DNA of 64,000 nucleotides. Origin: Massilia atriviolacea. GTDB lineage: Bacteria > Pseudomonadota > Gammaproteobacteria > Burkholderiales > Burkholderiaceae_D. The position numbers were made by a program, and so were the translations under genes. The DNA lies in assembly GCF_003953935.1 (NCBI RefSeq), contig NZ_RXLQ01000017.1, positions 86,380 to 150,379 on the forward strand, written 5' to 3'. Below the pieces are notes generated by a model. It did no database searches. It saw only the letters and a list, made by a program, of their open reading frames with translations, and had not been told where the DNA came from. This document shows, piece after piece, positions 1 to 7,678 of the stretch; the stretch's first letter is position 1, and every line of letters begins with the position of its first letter.

Positions 1-177
1 GCCGCGCGCGAACTTGAATCCCTGGCCGATGATGGCTGCGCAAAAGCCCGGCGGCGTGCTCACGTCCAGGCGCGGCGCGCCGCCGCAGGTGTCGGCCGCG
101 AAAACACTGCCTGCGGACAGGCAAAGGGCGGCGGCGAGTGTGGCGTGAAGGTGCGAACAGGCGTCGAAAAGCGTCAT
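1..177 (-). CDS. Secreted protein, N-terminal part only (possibly a PQQ-type sugar dehydrogenase)
   Basis: The gene starts at ATG 177-175 and runs off the left edge, so only 59 codons are visible. Residues 1-28 look like a Sec signal peptide, with a hydrophobic stretch ending in VFAA just before DTCGGAP. The mature start, with LDVSTPPGFCA and then GFKFARG, resembles the opening of soluble glucose/sorbosone-type beta-propeller dehydrogenases. That resemblance is from memory of the family and only the leader is visible, so the function is tentative. The gene is divergent from the oleate hydratase gene. Confidence 0.5.
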   Translation of the reverse strand, partial: MTLFDACSHLHATLAAALCLSAGSVFAADTCGGAPRLDVSTPPGFCAAIIGQGFKFARG

Positions 178-282
178 GCGGCATCCAGTCAAAAAGAGGT
201 GCCGGAATTATAGAGGATGGAAGGCACGCGCCTTGTCCAGCGAAAACGGCTGAACAAGTACTCTATTACCGTTTGTGCAATT

Positions 283-296
283 TTGATGTGCGTCAA
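283..296. promoter_or_regulatory. FNR/Anr-type box in the ohyA upstream region
   Basis: TTGAT-GTGC-GTCAA matches the FNR/Anr consensus TTGAT-N4-ATCAA at 9 of 10 positions. Its centre (289.5) would be at -41.5 for a transcript starting near 331, where a poor -10 (GATTCT, 319-324) is visible on the plus strand. This would fit activation of ohyA, though the divergent gene ending at 177 could also use it. It is a candidate only. Confidence 0.4.
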
Positions 297-435
297 TTTT
301 TTTGCGCCCGCGCCATGCGATTCTGCAGGCATCCGGACGCATGCCGCGTCGCAAGCACATGCATGATGCAAATGTCGTCCGGAACTTGCCTGTCCGGATA
401 GCACCGGACACCGATGCACTTTTTTGGACGACACC

Positions 436-2007
436 ATGAACAACAATGTACAAGCCCACCTGCTCGGCGGTGGCATCGGCTCGCTCTCGGCGGCCGCCTT
501 CATGATCCGCGACGGCAAGGTGCCCGGCGCCAATATCCGCATCTACGAAGCGGCGCCCCTGCTCGGCGGCAGCCTGGACGGCGCGGGAACGCCCGAGCAT
601 GGCTACTCGCTGCGCGGCGGCCGCATGCTCACCTTCGACAATTACGAGTGCACCTGGGACCTGTTCAAGTCGATCCCCTCGCTCGCCGATGCCAACAAGA
701 CCGTATTCGACGAAACCGTCGCCTTCAACGAACTGTACAAATCCCACTCGCAGGCGCGCCTGGTCGACAAGCGCCGCGCAAAAGTGCCTGTCGCGTCGAT
801 GGGCTTTTCGATGCACGACCGCGCCCAGCTGCTGAAACTGAGCCTGGCCGACGAAACCGAGCTCGGTGCGGACACCATCAGCGACTGGCTCGACCCTTCC
901 TTCTTCGAGACCGAATTCTGGTACATGTGGGCCACCACCTTCGCCTTCCAGCCATGGCACAGCGCGGTCGAATTCAAGCGCTACCTGCACCGCTTCATGC
1001 TGGAGTTTTCGCGCATCGAAACCCTGGCCGGCGTGCGCCGCACGGTCTACAACCAGTACGATTCGCTGGTCCGTCCCTTGCAGGAATGGCTGCAAGGCCA
1101 GGGCGTGCAGTTCATCCTCGACTGCAAGGTGACCGACATCGCTCACACCATTAGCGACGGCAAGTTCGTCGTGACCGGCTTCGACTGCCTGCGCGCGGGC
1201 AACAGCGAACATGTGGATGTGGCCGCGAGCGACCTGGTGTTCTTCCAGAACGGCTCGATGACCGACGCGTCCAGCCTGGGCAGCATGAGCAGGGCCCCCG
1301 AAAAACGCGACAAGACCGACAGCGGCGGCTGGACCTTGTGGGAAAAGCTGGCCGCCGCGCAGCCGGGCTTCGGCAATCCGGCCGCGTTCAACAGCAGCAT
1401 CGCGGAATCGTACTGGGCCTCGTTCACGGTGACCTTGCAGGATGCGGCCTTCTTCGACAAGATGCAGGCGTTCAGCGGCAACGAAGCCGGCACCGGCGGC
1501 CTGGTCACGTTCAAGGATTCGAACTGGTTCATGTCGGTCGTGCTGGCGCACCAGCCGCATTTCGCCAACCAGCCGCCCGGGGTCAAGGTATTCTGGGGCT
1601 ATGCGCTCTCGCCCGACCGGATCGGCAACTTTGTCGCCAAGCCGATGTCGGACTGCACCGGCGAAGAGATTTTGCGCGAGCTGTGCGGCCATCTGCGCTT
1701 CGACCTGGACGTGATGGAAACGGCCAATTGCATCCCTTGCCGCATGCCCTACATCACCAGCATGTTCATGCCGCGCCTGCACAGCGACCGTCCGCTGCCG
1801 GTGCCGAAGGAATCGAAGAACCTGGCCTTCGTCAGCCAGTTCGTCGAGATCCCCGACGATGTGGTGTTCACGGTGGAGTATTCGGTGCGCGCCGCCCAGA
1901 TGGCGGTGTACGAACTGCTCGGCATCGAACGCGAAGTGCCCCCGATCAAGCAGCACGATCACGCACTGAGCACGCAGTTCGAGGCGCTGATCAAGGCCTT
2001 GAAGTAG
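436..2007 (+). CDS. ohyA: Oleate hydratase, short form (FAD-binding, MCRA family)
   Basis: This enzyme adds water across the cis double bond of unsaturated fatty acids (oleate to 10-hydroxystearate) and needs FAD as a structural cofactor. It has 523 residues. The dinucleotide-binding start LLGGGIGSLSAAAF (9-22) is followed by an acidic strand end (IRIYEA, 34-39), and the family signature region GGRMLTFDNYECTWDLF covers 61-77. The C-terminus has a CRMPY segment and the FVEIPDDVVFTVEYSVR stretch. The well-studied enzymes read GGREME at the signature and use its glutamate to activate water; here methionine and leucine stand there, which I recall for the short monomeric Rhodococcus-type enzymes. 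ATG 436 is chosen; an in-frame TTG lies 12 bases earlier. The 3' end overlaps the convergent membrane-protein gene by 17 bases. Confidence 0.88.
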   Translation: MNNNVQAHLLGGGIGSLSAAAFMIRDGKVPGANIRIYEAAPLLGGSLDGAGTPEHGYSLRGGRMLTFDNYECTWDLFKSIPSLADANKTVFDETVAFNELYKSHSQARLVDKRRAKVPVASMGFSMHDRAQLLKLSLADETELGADTISDWLDPSFFETEFWYMWATTFAFQPWHSAVEFKRYLHRFMLEFSRIETLAGVRRTVYNQYDSLVRPLQEWLQGQGVQFILDCKVTDIAHTISDGKFVVTGFDCLRAGNSEHVDVAASDLVFFQNGSMTDASSLGSMSRAPEKRDKTDSGGWTLWEKLAAAQPGFGNPAAFNSSIAESYWASFTVTLQDAAFFDKMQAFSGNEAGTGGLVTFKDSNWFMSVVLAHQPHFANQPPGVKVFWGYALSPDRIGNFVAKPMSDCTGEEILRELCGHLRFDLDVMETANCIPCRMPYITSMFMPRLHSDRPLPVPKESKNLAFVSQFVEIPDDVVFTVEYSVRAAQMAVYELLGIEREVPPIKQHDHALSTQFEALIKALK

Positions 2008-2593
2008 GCGTCGCGCCGGGAGCGCGCCGCACCGAGTCGATGCGAATCATCAGCCGATGATAATAGCCGCGCACGATCATCGACTCGCCTTCGCGCAAGG
2101 GTGGCTGCACGTGGTCGACGCAGAGCGCGGTCCGCATCGACTCGAAGCGCAGTACGGCCGACGCCGTGGTCGTGCAAGCGGCGCATTTGGGGCCGCTGCA
2201 TTGCCGCACCGCTTCAACCCGGAACGCACGCTCCGAGATGGCCGGTTCGACCAGCATCGCGCACAGCCAGAGCGCGCTCATCATCCAGCCGAAACATACC
2301 AGGCCGATCAGGCAATGCAACACCAGCCGCTCGCCCCAAGGAAAACGCGATCCGCTGCGCAGGCTGGCGTGCATTCCCCTGTCGATATCGCGCTGCGCGA
2401 TGCCTGCCATCGACGGCGCCAGCAGCAGGTTGCCGGCCAGCGCCGCACCCAGGCCTGCCGCCAGCGACACCGGTGTGAAAAACCAGCGCCAGAAGCCGGA
2501 CACGTACAGCAGACCCGGTGCGAGCGCGAGGATCAGGATGAGTCCATGGCGGGTGGCGTTCGGCGTAGCGTAGGTGCGTGTCGGCACGTGCAT
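1991..2593 (-). CDS. Hypothetical membrane protein (200 residues)
   Basis: I do not recognise a family. The protein has three probable membrane segments: about residues 16-37, 42-62, and a long one at 89-112 rich in Leu, Cys and Trp. A soluble tail of about 85 residues follows, with clustered cysteines (CSGPKCAAC) that could bind a metal or form disulfides. ATG 2593 opens the frame. The 3' end overlaps ohyA by 17 bases tail to tail. Codon use matches the surrounding genes, so I regard it as real but of unknown role. Confidence 0.7.
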   Translation of the reverse strand: MHVPTRTYATPNATRHGLILILALAPGLLYVSGFWRWFFTPVSLAAGLGAALAGNLLLAPSMAGIAQRDIDRGMHASLRSGSRFPWGERLVLHCLIGLVCFGWMMSALWLCAMLVEPAISERAFRVEAVRQCSGPKCAACTTTASAVLRFESMRTALCVDHVQPPLREGESMIVRGYYHRLMIRIDSVRRAPGATPTSRP

Positions 2594-2623
2594 GGGTGAC
2601 TGACTTAAAAAGAAAGCAACATT

Positions 2624-3103
2624 CTACCCTGCGCCGCCCAGTTGGTTTTCCATTTCCACACAGTCCAGCGCAATACCGGATGAATGCGCATACACGGCGC
2701 TGCGCAGCACGGCGAATCCCGCCGCCCGGTAAAAAGCGACCGCATTGAGCGACGCCGATACATACAGGCGCAAAAATCCGCGTTCGCGCGCCATCCGCTC
2801 CAGCGCGGCCAGCATGGTCTTGCCGACGCCCCGGCCGCCGGCCTGCGGATCGACGAACACCGCGTCGACTTCGCCGCTCGCCAGGTCGAGGATCGCGTAG
2901 CCCAGCATCGCGCCCCGCTCTTCCGCAATGACGGCGCCGCCGCCTTGCACCAGCCCCGCATACGATCGCGGCACCGGCGCCGCCGACCACGGCCCGATCA
3001 CCTCGGGCGCATAATGTCCGGGACAGCCGTGGGCAATGGCGCGCGTGCGCAGCGCCCACATGGCATCGATATCGGCAAGCGCGGCCGTGCGCAGTGTCTG
3101 CAT
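2624..3103 (-). CDS. GNAT family N-acetyltransferase
   Basis: A 159-residue single-domain acetyltransferase that would use acetyl-CoA to acetylate an amine on an unknown small molecule or protein. The acetyl-CoA-binding motif A is visible as VDAVFVDPQAGGRGVGKTML, and the later FYRAAGF motif is typical of the fold. The start at 3103 (MQTLRTA) is preferred over upstream in-frame codons because a GAGGTGG ribosome site precedes it. The gene lies 10 bases after the cupin gene on the same strand, so the two are probably co-transcribed. The substrate cannot be told from sequence. Confidence 0.85.
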   Translation of the reverse strand: MQTLRTAALADIDAMWALRTRAIAHGCPGHYAPEVIGPWSAAPVPRSYAGLVQGGGAVIAEERGAMLGYAILDLASGEVDAVFVDPQAGGRGVGKTMLAALERMARERGFLRLYVSASLNAVAFYRAAGFAVLRSAVYAHSSGIALDCVEMENQLGGAG

Positions 3104-3113
3104 GGCGGCCACC

Positions 3114-3449
3114 TCAGTCGACGATGAACAGGCTGGCGCCGCCGCGCGTGCGGGAGCGGTGCGCTTCGGCGTCATCGCCAACCTGGTAACTGACGCCCGC
3201 CGTCAGACGGAATGTGCGGCCGTCGGCCAGCTCGCTTTCGAGCTCGCCCTCCAGGCATAACAGGATGTGTCCCTTGCTGCACCAGTGATCGGCCAGGTAG
3301 CCGGGGCTGTACTCGACCATGCGCACGCGGATGGCCCCGAACTGGCGCGTCTGCCACCAGGCGGTGCCGGTTTCGCCGCGATGTTCGGTGCGTTCCACGC
3401 CGGACCAGTCGGTCACGCCGAAGGGAATATCGGAAATGTTCATGCGCAT
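3114..3449 (-). CDS. DHCW-motif cupin-fold protein
   Basis: A small (111 residues) single cupin. The segment ADHWCSKGHILLCLEGEL carries the family's namesake Asp-His-Trp-Cys signature followed by the cupin turn. A second cupin half follows with a GVSYQVGDDAEAHRS stretch that supplies another histidine. Family members are widespread in proteobacteria; the reaction is unknown and metal binding is an inference from the fold. It is upstream of the GNAT gene in a likely two-gene unit. ATG 3449 is used; an in-frame ATG two codons later is equally possible. Confidence 0.85.
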   Translation of the reverse strand: MRMNISDIPFGVTDWSGVERTEHRGETGTAWWQTRQFGAIRVRMVEYSPGYLADHWCSKGHILLCLEGELESELADGRTFRLTAGVSYQVGDDAEAHRSRTRGGASLFIVD

Positions 3450-3618
3450 GCCTTGTAAGTGCCGTGATGAAAAACGGACGCGCTTGTCTCGCGTCCGTCA
3501 CGGCATAACATAACATGGCTGGGGGAATTGCGCCCGGGCGCGCCGGTGTCGGCGGGCCCCGGGAGTGACAGGTGGCAGCGCGGGCGGTGCAGTGCTGTCC
3601 GCGATGCCAGGGTAAGCG

Positions 3619-4440
3619 TTAAGCGTCGTTCCAGGCGGTGGCGTGCATCTGCTCGAAGCCGATCTTGCCGGCGCGGTAGCAGGTGCCGGCGCAGGCTTCC
3701 AGGCCGGCGCGGTCGACAATCACGACGGTGCCGCGACGGTACTGGATCAGGCCATCGGCTTGCAGCTTGCGCGCGGTCATGGTGACCGTTTCGCGGCGCA
3801 CACCGAGCATGGTGGCCATGGTGTCCTGCGTGACCTTGATTTCGTCCGACAGCGAACGGTCCAGGCGGTCCAGCAACCAGCGGCACAGCTTCTGTTCGAT
3901 CGTGCAGTGACGGCCGCCGACGACGTTTTGCGCCAGCTGGGCGAACATGGCGAAGGTGTAGCGCATCAGCAGCTGGGCCATGGCGCCGCCGGAGGCGACC
4001 AGATCGCGCAGCACGCTGCTTTTCAGGCGGTACGCGTAACCGGCGGTCTGCACCACGGCGCTGCAGGTGGCGCGCTCGGCTTCGTACATCGCCACGCCCA
4101 GCACGCCTTCGCGGCCGACCACGCCGATTTCGGTGGTGGCGCCGTCTTCCATGACGTACATCAGCGAGACGATGGCGTTGGTCGGGAAGTAGGCATAGTC
4201 GAACTTGCTGCCGAAGTCATACAGATGCTTGCCGGCTGCCATCGGCACCAGTTCCAGGTGCGGGAACAGGGCTTCCAGGTCGGTGCGGGACAAGGCACGC
4301 AGCAATTCGTTCTGCTGGGCGCCGGCAACGCTGATCATCGGCTTGACCACGGCCGGCTTGACGGCGGCGGCGCCCAGGGCGATGGTGCGGATTGCGTTGG
4401 TGGCGTTGCTGTTCGAATCGATATTTTGCGTGCGGTACAT
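3619..4440 (-). CDS. Crp/Fnr family transcriptional regulator
   Basis: A 273-residue cyclic-nucleotide-binding-fold regulator. After a low-complexity N-terminus of about 35 residues comes the sensor beta-roll (about 45-160, with FDYAYFPTNAIVSL and GVVGREGVLG), the long dimer helix (LLMRYTFAMFAQLAQNV), and a C-terminal winged helix whose recognition helix is in LGVRRETVTMTARKL. The N-terminal region has no cysteine cluster like that of oxygen-sensing FNR, so this protein is unlikely to read oxygen through an iron-sulfur cluster. ATG 4440 is chosen because AGAGG precedes it at good spacing; an upstream in-frame start at 4530 lacks a ribosome site. It follows the hemerythrin gene on the same strand. 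Confidence 0.88.
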   Translation of the reverse strand: MYRTQNIDSNSNATNAIRTIALGAAAVKPAVVKPMISVAGAQQNELLRALSRTDLEALFPHLELVPMAAGKHLYDFGSKFDYAYFPTNAIVSLMYVMEDGATTEIGVVGREGVLGVAMYEAERATCSAVVQTAGYAYRLKSSVLRDLVASGGAMAQLLMRYTFAMFAQLAQNVVGGRHCTIEQKLCRWLLDRLDRSLSDEIKVTQDTMATMLGVRRETVTMTARKLQADGLIQYRRGTVVIVDRAGLEACAGTCYRAGKIGFEQMHATAWNDA

Positions 4441-4546
4441 GGTATGCCTCTGTGTTGTTAGGTTCAACTCATCAATGGCTCTACTGTAAAGCTCGCTACC
4501 AAAAGCAACCATCGGACCAGTGGATGACACGCTGTAGGCATCAACA

Positions 4547-4561
4547 ATGACGCTTTGTCAT
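4547..4561. promoter_or_regulatory. Inverted repeat upstream of the Crp/Fnr gene
   Basis: ATGAC-GCTTT-GTCAT is a perfect 5-base inverted repeat in the 129-base gap between the hemerythrin stop and the Crp/Fnr start. It is a candidate operator for this gene; autoregulation is possible but not shown. Confidence 0.3.
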
Positions 4562-4578
4562 CTAAATCCTACGCTGCG

Positions 4579-5049
4579 TCAGACAGGGACGCGCCCCGGG
4601 CCGGTCTCCAGCACCCGGCGGTAGGCCATCATGCGCGCCCCGATTGCCACCAGGTCCAGCTTGCTCTTGCGCAGGCGCGGGAACATCTTTTCCTCTTCTT
4701 CGCGCGCGTGGCGGGCGACCTGGTCCCACAGTACCTTGACGGTGGCATCGAATAGTTCGTTCTCGGGCTCCATGCCGCGGATGCGTTCGATCAGTTCGGC
4801 GGCGCTGGTGTGCTCGACGGTGGCCTGGGCAATCAGGTCGCCATCCTTGAGCGCGCTGCGCACCGCCGGGTAGAACAGTTCGAGCTCGAGCTGGGCGTGG
4901 ACCGTCAGGGCGTCGCAGATGTCGGTGGCAATGCGCTTCTTGCTGTCGGTCGAGCGCGCGCTCAGGCCGCGAAACTGTTCGAACAGCGCGGTGACTTCCT
5001 CGTGTTCGATGATTAAGATATCGATGGCGTCGTCGTGCATGAAATCCAT
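4579..5049 (-). CDS. Hemerythrin HHE cation-binding domain protein
   Basis: A 156-residue four-helix-bundle protein expected to hold a non-haem diiron centre, with roles in oxygen, NO or iron handling. The ligand pattern is visible: an early His in IIEHEEV, a His and acidic residues in VHAQLELELFYP, a His in VEHTSAAEL, and His plus Glu in RHAREEEEKMFP. ATG 5049 (MDFMHDD) is preferred because CGGAG lies eight bases before it; an upstream in-frame start at 5076 has none. It is followed by a Crp/Fnr regulator on the same strand, a pairing that suggests redox or nitrosative stress control, which is an inference. Confidence 0.88.
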   Translation of the reverse strand: MDFMHDDAIDILIIEHEEVTALFEQFRGLSARSTDSKKRIATDICDALTVHAQLELELFYPAVRSALKDGDLIAQATVEHTSAAELIERIRGMEPENELFDATVKVLWDQVARHAREEEEKMFPRLRKSKLDLVAIGARMMAYRRVLETGPGRVPV

Positions 5050-5178
5050 GGGCGTGCTCCGAGTTGCGCTAAACAATTACAAAAGAATACCAAAAGTAAG
5101 AGTGTGAGCCGAGCGGAATCCGACAAAAGTGTGGCGTGAAATACAATATCGGTGATTTTTGTCCAGCCTGCCTGCTAT

Positions 5179-6195
5179 TCAGGCGGCCAGCACGGCGATC
5201 GCCTGTTGCAGGCGCTGTTCCAAGGTGCCCTGGACCAGGGTGTACGGCAGGCCGCGCCGCGCCAGTTCGGCCACATACCAGGCGTGCTGGCGCTGGCGCA
5301 AGCCGTCGTCGCGGCGCGTGCCATCCTGGACAAAGGCAAAGTCGGGGGCGCACAGCAAGGTGAGGTCGTACGGCTGCGCGGCCAGCGCGACCAGCGCCGG
5401 ATCGGCCCGGCCGAACAGTTCCGTGCTGTAGAACACGGTGGTCAGCGCGCTGGTGTCGCACACCAGCCAGCGCTTGGCGCCCGGCAGCAGCGCCGCTTCG
5501 CGGGCCTGCTGGGCGTGGCCGATGGCCAGCATGTCGTCGAAGGCCAGCGCGCCATGCTTTTCGTTCCACAGTTCGCGCCCGTATTCCGGCGCCCAGGCGC
5601 TCTCCAGTTGCACGGCCAGCGCCTCGGCCAGGGTGGTCTTGCCGCTCGATTCGCCGCCCAGCACGCACACCTTGCGCACGAAGCTGGCGTACACCAGCGG
5701 ATGCAGGAAGGCGCGCAGCGCCGTGCCCGACACCGGCACCTGGGCCCGGGCGCGGTCCACGCACACATGCCGCACCGGCGGCGCGGGGCCGCGCCGCGCG
5801 TCGAAAAAGGCGCTCAGCGCCAGCGCGAAGCCGTCGCCATAGTCTTCGCTGGTAAAGACAGCGTCGACCGTCACGCCCAGCACATCCATGCACAGGGCCG
5901 CGCAAAAGTCGCGCTGCACCGCAGCGGGCGCGTCGTTGTCGGGAAACGGAGGCGTTCTCGACAGGCGGCGGGCGTGGTCGAGCACCAGCAGGCGCACCTG
6001 CGGGTACAAGGCGCGCAGCCAGGCCTCGCGCAGCGCCGCGCCGCAGCCGGGGAATTCGGGCCAGGTGTAGCTGATGACGACCACCTCGTCGCAGGCGGCC
6101 AGCGCGCTGTCGATCACCAGCATGTGGCCGCGGTGCAGCGGACAGAATTTGCCGACCACGAGGCCGCGCCGCCAGCGCCTGGCGGGCGCGTTCAC
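5179..6195 (-). CDS. nadR: NadR-like NMN adenylyltransferase / ribosylnicotinamide kinase
   Basis: A two-domain enzyme of 338 residues. The N-terminal nucleotidyltransferase domain has the GKFCPLHRGH motif (15-24, with H21 and H24) and the later VSGTALR motif that binds ATP. The C-terminal kinase domain begins with the P-loop GGESSGKTT near residue 180. It should phosphorylate nicotinamide riboside to NMN and adenylate NMN to NAD. Unlike E. coli NadR it has no N-terminal helix-turn-helix, so it is an enzyme and not a repressor. The GTG start at 6195 overlaps the pnuC stop (GTGA), the usual NR import plus kinase pairing. It is the last gene of the NAD operon. The operon also carries a NadM, so there are two adenylyltransferases. 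Confidence 0.88.
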   Translation of the reverse strand: MNAPARRWRRGLVVGKFCPLHRGHMLVIDSALAACDEVVVISYTWPEFPGCGAALREAWLRALYPQVRLLVLDHARRLSRTPPFPDNDAPAAVQRDFCAALCMDVLGVTVDAVFTSEDYGDGFALALSAFFDARRGPAPPVRHVCVDRARAQVPVSGTALRAFLHPLVYASFVRKVCVLGGESSGKTTLAEALAVQLESAWAPEYGRELWNEKHGALAFDDMLAIGHAQQAREAALLPGAKRWLVCDTSALTTVFYSTELFGRADPALVALAAQPYDLTLLCAPDFAFVQDGTRRDDGLRQRQHAWYVAELARRGLPYTLVQGTLEQRLQQAIAVLAA

Positions 6196-6755
6196 GCGGC
6201 CTCGCGCGCCAGGCGGCGCCACCACAGCCACGACACGATCGCGTTGACCCAGTAACAGGCATACAGGAAGGCCGTCAGGTACAGGCCACGGCTGGCGTAC
6301 AGCGGCACGGCCACGCTGTTTACCAGAATCCAGAAGGCCCAGTTCTCGACCTTGCGCCGCATCAGCAGCAACTGCGCCACGATGCTGAACACCAGCACCG
6401 CCGAATCGATGAACGGCGCGTAGGCGTTGGTGAAGTAGTGCAGCAGCGCGCCGTAGGCGGCGCTGGCGGCCACGCCGGCCGGGACGATCCAGGCCAGCGT
6501 GGCGAGCCTGGCGTGCGTGATCGGCAGTGCGCTGCCATGATCGCCGCGCCGCCATTGGATCCAGCCGATCGCGCCCGAGACGATGAAGAAGCCCTGCAGC
6601 GCCACGTCGGCATACAGCTTCGACTGGTAAAACAGCACCGCGAACAGGGCGCAGCCGATGATGCCGGTCCACCAGGTGTGCACGCTGTTGCGCCCCGCCA
6701 GCAGGATGCAGGCGCTCGCTCCCACGTTGGCCGCGATTTCAAGGGGACCGATCAC
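6192..6755 (-). CDS. pnuC: PnuC family nicotinamide riboside transporter
   Basis: An inner-membrane protein of 187 residues with about seven short hydrophobic segments and Trp-rich turns (TWWTGIIG near the start, then GAIGWIQW, and WAFWILVNSVAVPLY near the end), all typical of PnuC. It imports nicotinamide riboside by facilitated diffusion, with trapping by the kinase encoded next to it. The likely start is GTG 6755, overlapping the stop of the ADP-ribosylglycohydrolase gene; the stop overlaps the nadR start. Both overlaps point to coupled translation. Confidence 0.9.
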   Translation of the reverse strand: MIGPLEIAANVGASACILLAGRNSVHTWWTGIIGCALFAVLFYQSKLYADVALQGFFIVSGAIGWIQWRRGDHGSALPITHARLATLAWIVPAGVAASAAYGALLHYFTNAYAPFIDSAVLVFSIVAQLLLMRRKVENWAFWILVNSVAVPLYASRGLYLTAFLYACYWVNAIVSWLWWRRLAREAA

Positions 6756-7678
6756 GCCACGCGCTCGCGGTTCGCATCATGAAAGCGGTCGAACAGGCGG
6801 CAGGCCATGTCGTCGATGTCGGCGCGCATGCTGATCCGCTCGAGCCAGCGTGCCGGAATGCCGTCCACGCCGTACCAGGCACCGGCGATCTGGCCGGCAA
6901 TGGCGGCCGTGGTATCGGCGTCGTCGCCCAGGTTGGCGGCGCGCAGGACCGCCGCCTCGAAACTGTCGGTATGGAAGAAGCACCACAGGGCCGCTTCCAG
7001 CGCATCGACGGCGTAGCCGGTACCCTGGATATCGCGGTCGGCCTTGCCGAGAAAGGCGCCGCCGGCGATCGCCGCCAGTTTCGGCTCGCCCGGCACGAAG
7101 CCGGCGTTGGCCAGCAGCGCGCTCTTGGGCAGGCCGTCGAGCGCCGCGCCCAGGATGGCGGCGAACAGCTGGCAGGCCTGCACCGCTTCCGGCGCGCCGT
7201 GCGTGGTGCGCGAGCTGTCGGCGGCATGGCGCAGCATGGCGGCGCGGTCCGGGTAGGCGAACAGCACCGCCGGCGCGAGGCGCATCAGCGAGCCGTTGCC
7301 GGCGCTGCGCGGGTTGGTCGATCCGCTGTACGGCTCCCCCGTCACGGCGTAGCGCGACAAGGCATCCTGCACCGTCATGCCGATGTCGAAACAGCTGCCG
7401 GTGGAACTGAGGTAACCCCACTGCCACCAGTTGCGGTAGCGGTTGATCTGGTCTTGCGGATCGAAGGCGCCCTTGGTCAGCAAGCTCTCGGCCAGGCACA
7501 GCGCCATCGAGGTGTCGTCGGTCCACTGTCCCGCCTTGAGCCTGAACGGGCCGCCGCCGGTCATGTCGGTCACCTGGGCGAACGAGCCGCGCGGCGAAAA
7601 CTCCACGGTGGTGCCGACGGCGTCGCCGCAGGCCAGTCCCAGCAGGCTGCCGCGATAACGGTCACGTGTGCCGCTCAT
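6752..7678 (-). CDS. ADP-ribosylglycohydrolase (DraG/ARH family)
   Basis: A 308-residue all-helical hydrolase that removes ADP-ribose from proteins or other acceptors. The GLACGDAVGTTVEF opening, the WTDDTSM metal-binding motif and the second metal site in LGDDADTTAAIAGQIAGA are all present, so both Mg2+ sites look intact. It sits in the middle of an NAD biosynthesis operon, overlapping nadM by ATGA at its start and pnuC at its stop. The ADP-ribose it frees is the known effector of NrtR, which is encoded at the other end of the operon. The natural substrate is unknown; no DraT-like transferase is in the window. Confidence 0.9.
   Translation of the reverse strand: MSGTRDRYRGSLLGLACGDAVGTTVEFSPRGSFAQVTDMTGGGPFRLKAGQWTDDTSMALCLAESLLTKGAFDPQDQINRYRNWWQWGYLSSTGSCFDIGMTVQDALSRYAVTGEPYSGSTNPRSAGNGSLMRLAPAVLFAYPDRAAMLRHAADSSRTTHGAPEAVQACQLFAAILGAALDGLPKSALLANAGFVPGEPKLAAIAGGAFLGKADRDIQGTGYAVDALEAALWCFFHTDSFEAAVLRAANLGDDADTTAAIAGQIAGAWYGVDGIPARWLERISMRADIDDMACRLFDRFHDANRERVA

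Noticed and set aside
208..1962. Long minus-strand open frame of 584 codons opposite ohyA
   Set aside because: It is the antisense shadow of a GC-rich gene: no family resemblance, His/Arg/Ala-rich composition, and ohyA on the other strand is clear.
5170..5184. Hairpin GCCTG-CTATT-CAGGC as terminator of the NAD operon
   Set aside because: Only a 5-base stem, it overlaps the stop codon of nadR and has no U-run directly after it.
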